Shown here: piece after piece, positions 7,234 to 14,224 of the stretch
Layout: the number at the start of each line of letters is the position of its first letter
Numbering within the stretch: the first letter of the stretch is position 1
Source: UBA6614 sp002433235
GTDB taxonomy: Bacteria > Verrucomicrobiota > Verrucomicrobiia > Limisphaerales > UBA1100
NCBI GenBank assembly: GCA_002433235.1
Contig: DJHS01000143.1
Span: 1 to 15,973, forward strand
Length of the DNA stretch: 15,973 bases
Direction of reading: 5' to 3'
Notes under the pieces: model-generated
What the model was told of the DNA's origin: nothing
Databases searched by the model: none
Seen by the model: only the letters and a program-made list of their open reading frames with translations
Made by a program: the position numbers and the translations under genes

Positions 7234-8987
7234 TGAATCCCATTAGTTTTTTAACCGCATCCGTTTGGATGTTGTTTTTTGGGTCCCTTCAGGCCGCCCA
7301 GCATTGGAAGCTGGAATCACCGAAGGATCCGACGTTCGCCATTAAGGGCGGTGTCGTGCAAAGTGCGAAAGGAGTGGAGGGAGGTTCACTGGCACTGGAT
7401 GGGGTGGCGGTGTTGGAGGTGAAGGAGTCGGCCAAGCTCGGGCACGGCGGCAAGGGGTTTACATTGGTGGCTTGGGTGAACCCGTACACCTTGAATGCCG
7501 GCCAGCAGATGATCGTGGCCAAGAATGTGTATTCGCGAAATCAACGCGAATGGGGAGTGATGATCGACAAGGACGGCCGGTTCCGGCTTTACCTGAGGCA
7601 GGGCGGTTGGCAAACCGTGACCGCCGAAACCCGGCCCAAACCGGGCCATTGGCATCAGGTCGGGGTGGTGGTGACCCCGCAGCGTGCCGAGTTGTGGATC
7701 AATGGCAAACGTGAGGGAGTGGGCGCCATGAAGCATCCGTTGCCGCAGACAGCGGCGTCGCTCACTTTTGGAGGGGTTAACGATGGCGGCCAAATCTGGC
7801 AGAACCTGTTTGGCGCACTGGATGAGATTCGTTTGTGGGATTCACCGCTCAATGAAACAGAGATGTCCGCTCGATATCGCCCGGTGAAAGCCACGCATAG
7901 GTTGCCCAAGCATCTGCCGCTGGGTGGCGAAGTGTTTTCTCTTTGGAACGGGCCGGAACTGCCGGCGGACCCGGAGCGCATTCCGTTTGCTGCCGGCATC
8001 CAGCACAGCACGATTCATCGCCCGGCGGAGGACGGCTACAAATTTTTGCATGGCGCCGCCATCGTGATTCACCGGGGCGTGCTGTATGCTAATTGGGCGA
8101 ACAGTCCCACCAATGAAAATGGTCCGCACGAAACCCTGCAGGGACGACGCTCCAGAGATGGCGGCAAGACATGGGAACCTTTAGAGGTCGTCGGTCCCGG
8201 GTTCAAAGGTGCGGACCGGCACAGCCACGGCGTATTGTTCCGGCACCGGGATGAGTTATGGACGATTTGCTCGCGGTTCGGTACGGGCGAACCGAATGGG
8301 CGTCGTTTTCGGGGTCTGCGCGGCGAGGCCTTTGTGCTGGATGAAAAGGCGAACCAATGGAAATCGCGCGGTATCGTGATGCGGAATTGTTGGCCATATG
8401 ATGAACCCGTGCGCATGGGTAATGGCAGTTATATCACCGGTGGGCAGGATAAAGATGGTTATCCTGTAGTGGCGATGAGTCGGGGGGATGATTTCACGAA
8501 ATGGGATTCCGTGCTGATTCCATTTCCGCCACAGCTCAAGCCCAGTTTTGCCGAGACGACTGTATGGGCCGATGGCGCGCATGTGTTGGCCGTCATCCGC
8601 GGCGGTGCCGGCGTGGCGTGGGTTTCCACCAGTGACGATCACGGCAAGACCTGGGCCAAGGCCCGCCCAAGCAATCTCCCCATGCCTCGGGCCAAGGCCT
8701 ATCTCGGCCGGTTGAGCACGAACCAGCTGTACCTCGTCTCCAATTACCGCAACCGCGACACCCTCTGTATTTCCGTGGGCAAGCCCGGCGCGAAAACCCT
8801 CAGTCACATGTGGCGCCTCCGCCACGGAAAATCAGGGCCTCCGCGTTTTCCCGGCCACGCCAAGGGCAAGCAATGGAGCTATCCTTACGCCCACGAGCAT
8901 GAAGGCAAACTTTACGTGGCTTATTCCATCGGCAAAGAAGACTGCGGTTTGACCGTTGTGCCGCTGGCGTCTCTGGCTCACCCTTAA
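7233..8987 (+). CDS. Exported LamG-like plus sialidase-fold (BNR/Asp-box) protein
   Basis: This is a 584-residue secreted protein. A signal peptide (cut likely after SLQA, residue ~21) is followed by a LamG/concanavalin-like domain (about 23-218) with the typical ALDGVAVLEV, FTLVAWVNP and GALDEIRLWD segments. A beta-propeller domain follows (about 250-580) with two textbook Asp boxes: SRDGGKTW (307-314) and SDDHGKTW (467-474). It resembles proteins often labelled exo-alpha-sialidase (GH33/BNR_2) in PVC genomes. I cannot assign the GH33 Arg triad, Tyr nucleophile or acid/base with confidence, so activity on sialic acid is unproven and another sugar is possible. The LamG part may bind glycan. 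The ATG overlaps the upstream stop (TAATG), and the sulfatase start is 58 bases downstream. Confidence 0.85.
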   Translation: MNPISFLTASVWMLFFGSLQAAQHWKLESPKDPTFAIKGGVVQSAKGVEGGSLALDGVAVLEVKESAKLGHGGKGFTLVAWVNPYTLNAGQQMIVAKNVYSRNQREWGVMIDKDGRFRLYLRQGGWQTVTAETRPKPGHWHQVGVVVTPQRAELWINGKREGVGAMKHPLPQTAASLTFGGVNDGGQIWQNLFGALDEIRLWDSPLNETEMSARYRPVKATHRLPKHLPLGGEVFSLWNGPELPADPERIPFAAGIQHSTIHRPAEDGYKFLHGAAIVIHRGVLYANWANSPTNENGPHETLQGRRSRDGGKTWEPLEVVGPGFKGADRHSHGVLFRHRDELWTICSRFGTGEPNGRRFRGLRGEAFVLDEKANQWKSRGIVMRNCWPYDEPVRMGNGSYITGGQDKDGYPVVAMSRGDDFTKWDSVLIPFPPQLKPSFAETTVWADGAHVLAVIRGGAGVAWVSTSDDHGKTWAKARPSNLPMPRAKAYLGRLSTNQLYLVSNYRNRDTLCISVGKPGAKTLSHMWRLRHGKSGPPRFPGHAKGKQWSYPYAHEHEGKLYVAYSIGKEDCGLTVVPLASLAHP

Positions 8988-9045
8988 TTTCACCGTTGAA
9001 TCTGAGTGCGAATGTTTTCATGCTCGCTTTTCCAATATTGTACTT

Positions 9046-10446
9046 ATGAAACACACACGTATTGCCTTGGCCGGATTGCTGGCCGTTCTTTTTTTCGCCG
9101 TTGAAACGGTGTCCGCCGCCAAGCCGAACTTTGTGATCATCTTCACCGATGATCAGGGGTACGGCGACCTGAGCTGTTTCGGTTCGAAGACGATCAAGAC
9201 ACCAAACATCGATCGCATTGCGAAGGAAGGACGGAAGTTCACGAGCTTCATGGTGGCATCGCCGGTGTGCACGCCGTCGCGTGCGGCGTTGTTGACGGGT
9301 TGTTATCCCAAGCGCGTGGGTATGCATCAGCACGTGTTGTTTCCCGCCTCAACCAAGGGGCTGAATGCTAAGGAACACACCATCGCCGATCACCTGAAGG
9401 GGCAGGGCTACGCCACCGCCTGTTTCGGCAAATGGCATCTCGGCCATCACAAGGAAACGCTGCCGACGTCCAACGGTTTTGATACCTACTTCGGCATCCC
9501 GTACTCCAACGACATGAATCACCCTGACAACAAGGGCAAGCCGCGCGGTGGCTGGCAGGGGATGGACATTCTCTGGGCCGACCCAGAGTCCACGCTTACC
9601 AAGTGGAAGACGCCGCTGTTTGAGGATGAGAAGATCGTCGAGCTGCCGGTCGACCAGCGCACCATCACACGCCGTTGCACACAAAAGTCCATAGACTTCA
9701 TCAAGGCCAATAAGGACAAGCCGTTCTTTGTGTACATCCCGCACTCCATGCCGCACATCCCTCTCTATGTGCCGGACGATGTGCGCGATCCCGACCCCAA
9801 GCGGGCATACATCAACACCATCGAGCACATCGACACCGAGGTTGGGCGACTGCTCAAGACGATTGATGACCTCAAACTCGCCGACAACACCTACGTCATT
9901 TACACCACAGACAATGGCCCGTGGCTGCCCTTCCGCCACCACGGCGGCTCGGCCGGCCCGTTGCGCGACGGCAAAGGCACCACCTTCGAGGGCGGCCAAC
10001 GCGTGCCTTGCGTGATGCGCGGCCCCGGCATCCCTGCCGGTACGGTTTGTGATGAACTCACCGGCACGATTGACCTCCTCCCCACCATCGCCGCGATCAC
10101 CGGCAAAGCCCTGCCCAAGGGCCGCAAAATTGATGGCGTGGATGTCACCGGTCTATGGAAGGGCACAGCAGCCGTTTCCCCGCGCTCGGAATTTCTGCAC
10201 TACACCTCGCGCGGTGATCTGGAAGGAATCCGGAGCGAAAAATGGAAACTGCTCATCAAGAAGCCCCGCCGCAATCCCAACAACCGTCCGCCGCAGGTCT
10301 TCCTCTTCGATCTCTCCAAGGATCTCGGCGAAAAAAACAACCTCGCCGAAGCCAAGCCCGCGATCGTCAAAGACCTCCGCGCCCGCATGGAAACGCTGGA
10401 CGCCGAGATCACCAAGAACGCCCGTGTACCTTGGTTTAAAAACTAA
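9046..10446 (+). CDS. Formylglycine-dependent sulfatase, exported
   Basis: This is a 466-residue arylsulfatase-A-like enzyme that removes sulfate esters, probably from a polysaccharide outside the cytoplasm. The start is the ATG at 9046, which begins a good signal peptide (MKHTRIALAGLLAVLFFAVETVSAA). A frame extension to 8956 would place 30 polar residues before it and overlap the previous gene. Motifs: FTDDQG (33-38; D35 and D36 bind the metal), the signature CTPSR at 75-79 with Cys75 as the residue converted to formylglycine, GKWHLG (128-133; K129, H131) and TDNG (288-291; D289, N290). The sulfatase domain covers about 27-390, and a C-terminal subdomain follows. It needs a formylglycine-generating enzyme or anaerobic maturase encoded elsewhere. 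There is no visible Shine-Dalgarno sequence; the 58-base AT-richer leader could hold a weak internal promoter, but no convincing boxes are seen. Confidence 0.95.
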   Translation: MKHTRIALAGLLAVLFFAVETVSAAKPNFVIIFTDDQGYGDLSCFGSKTIKTPNIDRIAKEGRKFTSFMVASPVCTPSRAALLTGCYPKRVGMHQHVLFPASTKGLNAKEHTIADHLKGQGYATACFGKWHLGHHKETLPTSNGFDTYFGIPYSNDMNHPDNKGKPRGGWQGMDILWADPESTLTKWKTPLFEDEKIVELPVDQRTITRRCTQKSIDFIKANKDKPFFVYIPHSMPHIPLYVPDDVRDPDPKRAYINTIEHIDTEVGRLLKTIDDLKLADNTYVIYTTDNGPWLPFRHHGGSAGPLRDGKGTTFEGGQRVPCVMRGPGIPAGTVCDELTGTIDLLPTIAAITGKALPKGRKIDGVDVTGLWKGTAAVSPRSEFLHYTSRGDLEGIRSEKWKLLIKKPRRNPNNRPPQVFLFDLSKDLGEKNNLAEAKPAIVKDLRARMETLDAEITKNARVPWFKN

Positions 10447-10460
10447 AACGATTTCAACTC

Positions 10461-11546
10461 ATGAAACTTGCTTTAGCTTGTCTAATCGGCATTGGAGGTA
10501 TTCACGCTGGTGCGCAGGAAAAAATCGAGTGGCATGATGTCACTCAATGGGGCGTGGAAGGGCGCGGTTGGGAGGATCAGGATCGGGCGCGCTGGTTTGA
10601 CCGGTTTCCGGCCAAGGCCGAGGAGACGGTGACCAAGGCGGTGTGGGGCCTCAGCCGGCATAGCGCGGGGATGATGGTACGGTTCAAGACGGACGCCACG
10701 GAGATTCATGCGCAGTGGAAATTGATGAGCGCGCGACTGGGCATGCCGCACATGCCGCCGAGCGGGGTGAGCGGATTGGACCTTTACGCGCGAGACGCCA
10801 AAGGGCGTTGGCGATGGGCGGCGGCCACACGGCCAGGTAAGCAGGATATGCAGGCGGCGCTGTTGCGCGGCATTACACCGGTCTTGCGCGAGTACGCGGT
10901 GTATCTGCCGCTGTACAACGGCACGGAGTCGCTGTCCATCGGAGTGCCGGCGGGGGCGAAGTTTGAAGGGCTGGCGCCGCGCAAGGCAAAACCGATTGTG
11001 TTTTACGGAACGTCCATCACTCACGGTGCGTGCGCCTCGCGGCCGGGCATCACTCATCCGGCGATTTTGGGCCGGAGGCTGGATCGGCCGGTGATAAACA
11101 TCGGCTTCTCCGGTAATGGGCGCATGCATGAAGCGGTGGGCAAGTTGATGGCGGAAGTGGATGCGGCGTGTTACGTGATTGATTGTCTGCCCAACATGAA
11201 CGCGGCGATGGTCACCGAGCGCTGCGTGCCTTTGGTTAAACTGCTGCGTAAGGCGCGGCCGGACACGCCAATTTTGTTGGTGGAAGATCGAAGATTTGCC
11301 AACAGCTGGTTGACACCGACGAAAGAAAAGTTTCACGACGACAATCATGCGGCGTTGCGCAAGGCCTACGAACAGCTCAAGTCGGCAGACGTGAAACGGC
11401 TGTACTGTCTGGGAGGCGATACGTTACTGGGAGACGACGGGGAAGGCACGACGGATGCTTCGCATCCGAATGATCTCGGTTTCATTCGGCAGGCTGAAGC
11501 CTTTGAACCAGTGCTGCGCAAGGCTTTGGGGTTGAACAAGGATTAG
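10461..11546 (+). CDS. SGNH/GDSL-family esterase with GxDLY N-terminal domain
   Basis: This is a 361-residue exported esterase-like protein with a signal peptide cut near AGA/QEK (residue ~18). The N-terminal beta domain (about 22-170) carries the motif that names its family, GLDLY at 105-109 (PF14607 type). The SGNH domain follows (about 175-355; PF14606 type): GTSITHG with nucleophile Ser185, GFSGNG with oxyanion Gly218 and Asn219, and DASH with Asp332 and His335. All four catalytic blocks are present, so it should be active. It likely removes acyl groups, such as acetyl esters, from a glycan. The substrate is inferred only from its place between two sulfatases. It starts 14 bases after the first sulfatase and ends 4 bases before the second, which implies one transcript. 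Confidence 0.9.
   Translation: MKLALACLIGIGGIHAGAQEKIEWHDVTQWGVEGRGWEDQDRARWFDRFPAKAEETVTKAVWGLSRHSAGMMVRFKTDATEIHAQWKLMSARLGMPHMPPSGVSGLDLYARDAKGRWRWAAATRPGKQDMQAALLRGITPVLREYAVYLPLYNGTESLSIGVPAGAKFEGLAPRKAKPIVFYGTSITHGACASRPGITHPAILGRRLDRPVINIGFSGNGRMHEAVGKLMAEVDAACYVIDCLPNMNAAMVTERCVPLVKLLRKARPDTPILLVEDRRFANSWLTPTKEKFHDDNHAALRKAYEQLKSADVKRLYCLGGDTLLGDDGEGTTDASHPNDLGFIRQAEAFEPVLRKALGLNKD
11538..11542 (+). promoter_or_regulatory. Ribosome binding site AAGGA inside the end of the upstream gene
   Basis: AAGGA lies 8 bases before the ATG at 11551 and within the last codons of the esterase gene, whose TAG ends at 11546. This arrangement favours translational coupling between esterase and second sulfatase. 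Confidence 0.5.
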
Positions 11547-11550
11547 CAGG

Positions 11551-14214
11551 ATGAACAGGATTTGTTTTTTAATTATTTTATTGGGCGGTTTGGCGTTTGA
11601 TGCCTCGGCGCAGATTCGGCGGCCGAATATTGTGTTTGTGTTGGCGGACGATCTTGGTTGGGCGGAGCTGGGGTGTTACGGAAACAAGTTTAACGAGACG
11701 CCGAATCTGGATCGCTTGGCGAAGGAGGGCGTGCGGTTCACGCATGCGTATGCGGCGGCGCCGGTGTGCTCGCCGTATCGTGCGGCGCTGCTCACGGGGC
11801 AGCATCCGGCGCGCGTGGGCATCACCGATTATCTCCGCCCCAATTCCTCCAACGGCCTGTCGGTGAGCCATGTGACATTGCCGGAAATTCTCAGCAAACA
11901 CGAGTACACCACCGGCATGGTGGGCAAGTGGCATCTCACGGGCTACAAATATCACGAGGCGGAGTTTGAATTGCGGCCGACGGATCACGGCTTTGGCTGG
12001 AATACTGGCAGCGAGGTGAAGGGCGTGGGGAATGGCGCGAATTTTTTTCCGTACGTATTTCGCACGCAACCGATCTCGTGGATTGATCTGCCGAAGAACA
12101 AGCTGGGCAAGGGCGAATATTTGACTGACCGGCTAAACCACGAAGCGGTGGAGTTCATTGAGAAGAATCATCGTCGACCGTTTTTTCTCTACCTCAGCCA
12201 TTACGCGCCGCATACGATTCTCAATGGTCGACCGGATCTTGTCGAAAAGTACCGGCGCAAACACCCGCCCGGGCCGAGCACGCGCGAGCGGTGTTATCTT
12301 TGTCAGGACGCCGGGCGCAAGGGCGATGCCGGTCATCACTGGGCGGGCCACCACAACCCGCACCTTGGCGCGATGCTGGAGAGCATTGATGATGGCATCG
12401 GGATGATTGATCGCAAGCTGCGGGAGCTGGGCATTCATCGGGACACGATTTTAATTTTCAGCAGCGACAATGGCGGCGAGACCAACGTGACCTCGAACGC
12501 GCCATTGCGCGGCGGTAAAAGCCAGCTCTACGAGGGCGGCATTCGCGTACCGTTGATTGTGCGCTGGCCGAACGGCAAAGTGCCCGCCGGTCGCACGACG
12601 GCGCAACCGGTGGTGAACCACGATTTTTACCCGACCTTCCTTGAGGCAGCGGATATTGATCCGGATCCGGCGCACAAGCTCGACGGTGTGTCGATGCTGC
12701 CGACGCTGCGCAATCCGGCTGTGGCGCCCAAGCGTGAGGCGTTGCACTGGCATTATCCGCTGGATAAACCGCACTTTCTCGGCGGCGTTTCCGGCGGAGC
12801 CATCCGCGCGGGCGACTGGAAATTGATCGAGTTTTTTGATCCCGCGCGGCCGGGGAAATTTGCGCTCTTCAACCTCGCCAAGGATCCCGCGGAGAAAACC
12901 GATTTGGCGGGCAAGGAACCGAAGCGCGTGCGCGAATTGCAGTCGCGATTGGCGAAGTGGCGGACGCATGTGGGCGCGCGCATTCCCTCCCGGCCGTTGC
13001 TGGCTTCGCCGCGGAATTTGAAATTCGGCGATCACTTTTCCGCGGGACAGGTGAGTGGAGGCTGGTTTTTCAACAAGGAATGGGAAGTGAAGGATGGCGT
13101 GCTGCGGCGCAACGAAATCGCCGGCGAGAACAAGCGCATCTTCTACAAGAACCCGAATTTCAAAGACGCGATGGTGCGGTTTGATTTTCGGTTTGATGAG
13201 GCCAAAGATATCCGGCTCGTGACGGGCGCCTCGGGCCATTACAACACGGTGATCCACATCCGCCGCGATCATTTTTTTCTGCAAACGGCGATGGACGATC
13301 GCGGACCGTGGTTTGCGATGCGGCAGGACGAATGCGCCTTCAACTTTGTGCCGGGCCGATGGTACACGACGACGGTGGAGTTTATTGGCGACGAGGTCGT
13401 GGCGCACATTGACGACCGCCATCGCGTGTACGCCAAGCATCCGATCATCAAACAGGAACGCACCTACTTCGCCTTTCAAGTGGACCGCGCCGGGGCGGCG
13501 TTTGACAACGTGCAGGTGTTTCTGGCCGGCCGGCATCGCGAGCACGAGGCCAATCGCGCGCGCATTGAAAAAGGCATCGGGAAATTTCCGGTGAAGCATG
13601 CGCTGGCCGATGCGTATGAGATTCGCAAACGCAACGCGCACGCGCGGTTTAACTTGGAACACGAGGCCTACCGTAAACTGGTGGCGGCGGTGGACGCATT
13701 GGATGCCGAGAAGGCAAAGCGATTCCCGAAAGTGTTCAGTTCCAACAAAACCATTCGCAAAAAGATCGCCGAGCAACGCAAGAAGCTGCATGCCGAGGAT
13801 CCCGTTTACAAACAAACCCTCTTCGCGACCTTCCACGCCAATCGTGCAATGGAGGCGTATCTCGTGGAGAAAGATCCGTCCATCGAACGTGGCCCGGCCA
13901 ATGCCCGCAAGGCGGCGCTGGAACGGGCGCGGTTGAAGCATCAAAAGGATGCGGGCTATCAGGAACTCGTTGCAGCCGCGACGGCGGCGCAGGTGAAACT
14001 GGAGCGGGAATACCCGCAGCTTTTTGTGTCCGACGACGCCATCAAGGCCAAGCGCGAGGCGGCTCGACAGGCAGCCAGGGAGAATCCGGCGTTTAAAGCA
14101 ATGGTGGACCGCCGCGCCGCAGCCTATCGCGCGCAGCAGGATTATTTGTTCAAGAACGATGCGCGGCTGGCGCAGTTGAAGGCTCAGCTTGAGGCGTCCA
14201 AGGACAAAAAATAA
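11551..14214 (+). CDS. Sulfatase fused to a concanavalin-like domain and a helical repeat tail
   Basis: This is an 887-residue exported protein, far longer than the usual 450-600 residues of a sulfatase. Signal peptide, cut near ASA/Q (residue ~21). The sulfatase domain (about 24-480) has LADDLG (D33, D34), signature CSPYR (73-77, Cys73 as formylglycine precursor), GKWHL (K126, H128) and SDNGG (D306, N307). An insert at about 235-271 contains CYLC (C248, C251) followed by HHWAGHHNPH (262-271) and could bind a metal. A beta-rich domain (about 494-658), similar to DUF1080/concanavalin-type glycan-binding folds, comes next. Then a charged, Ala/Lys/Arg/Glu-rich helical tail (about 660-887) contains two diverged repeats (707-775 and 803-870). 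The tail matches no family I know. It starts 4 bases after the esterase, with AAGGA upstream. The first half is a confident sulfatase; the role of the tail is unknown. Confidence 0.93.
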   Translation: MNRICFLIILLGGLAFDASAQIRRPNIVFVLADDLGWAELGCYGNKFNETPNLDRLAKEGVRFTHAYAAAPVCSPYRAALLTGQHPARVGITDYLRPNSSNGLSVSHVTLPEILSKHEYTTGMVGKWHLTGYKYHEAEFELRPTDHGFGWNTGSEVKGVGNGANFFPYVFRTQPISWIDLPKNKLGKGEYLTDRLNHEAVEFIEKNHRRPFFLYLSHYAPHTILNGRPDLVEKYRRKHPPGPSTRERCYLCQDAGRKGDAGHHWAGHHNPHLGAMLESIDDGIGMIDRKLRELGIHRDTILIFSSDNGGETNVTSNAPLRGGKSQLYEGGIRVPLIVRWPNGKVPAGRTTAQPVVNHDFYPTFLEAADIDPDPAHKLDGVSMLPTLRNPAVAPKREALHWHYPLDKPHFLGGVSGGAIRAGDWKLIEFFDPARPGKFALFNLAKDPAEKTDLAGKEPKRVRELQSRLAKWRTHVGARIPSRPLLASPRNLKFGDHFSAGQVSGGWFFNKEWEVKDGVLRRNEIAGENKRIFYKNPNFKDAMVRFDFRFDEAKDIRLVTGASGHYNTVIHIRRDHFFLQTAMDDRGPWFAMRQDECAFNFVPGRWYTTTVEFIGDEVVAHIDDRHRVYAKHPIIKQERTYFAFQVDRAGAAFDNVQVFLAGRHREHEANRARIEKGIGKFPVKHALADAYEIRKRNAHARFNLEHEAYRKLVAAVDALDAEKAKRFPKVFSSNKTIRKKIAEQRKKLHAEDPVYKQTLFATFHANRAMEAYLVEKDPSIERGPANARKAALERARLKHQKDAGYQELVAAATAAQVKLEREYPQLFVSDDAIKAKREAARQAARENPAFKAMVDRRAAAYRAQQDYLFKNDARLAQLKAQLEASKDKK
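13669..13875 (+). repeat. Protein-level repeat unit 1 in the sulfatase tail
   Basis: This unit encodes residues 707-775 (YRKLVAA through VEKD). A hand alignment with unit 2 (803-870), using one single-residue gap, gives about 21 identities in 68 positions. Shared pattern: Y..LVAA..A, P..F.S...I, K....R, E.P..K, A.RA, YL...D. The DNA is too diverged to look repetitive, so the duplication is old. Confidence 0.6.
13957..14160 (+). repeat. Protein-level repeat unit 2 in the sulfatase tail
   Basis: This unit encodes residues 803-870 (YQELVAA through FKND), offset 96 residues from unit 1. It is strongly alpha-helical in composition and ends just before the C-terminal Lys-rich end (KDKK). Confidence 0.6.
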
Positions 14215-14224
14215 TTTACCCAAC

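Noticed and set aside
8956..9045. Upstream extension of the first sulfatase
   Set aside because: It overlaps the previous gene and adds polar, Cys-rich residues before a clear signal peptide beginning at 9046.
8988..9045. Sigma-70-type promoter in the gap before the first sulfatase
   Set aside because: TTGAAT at 8996 and AATATT at 9034 are too far apart (32 bases), and other combinations are weak.
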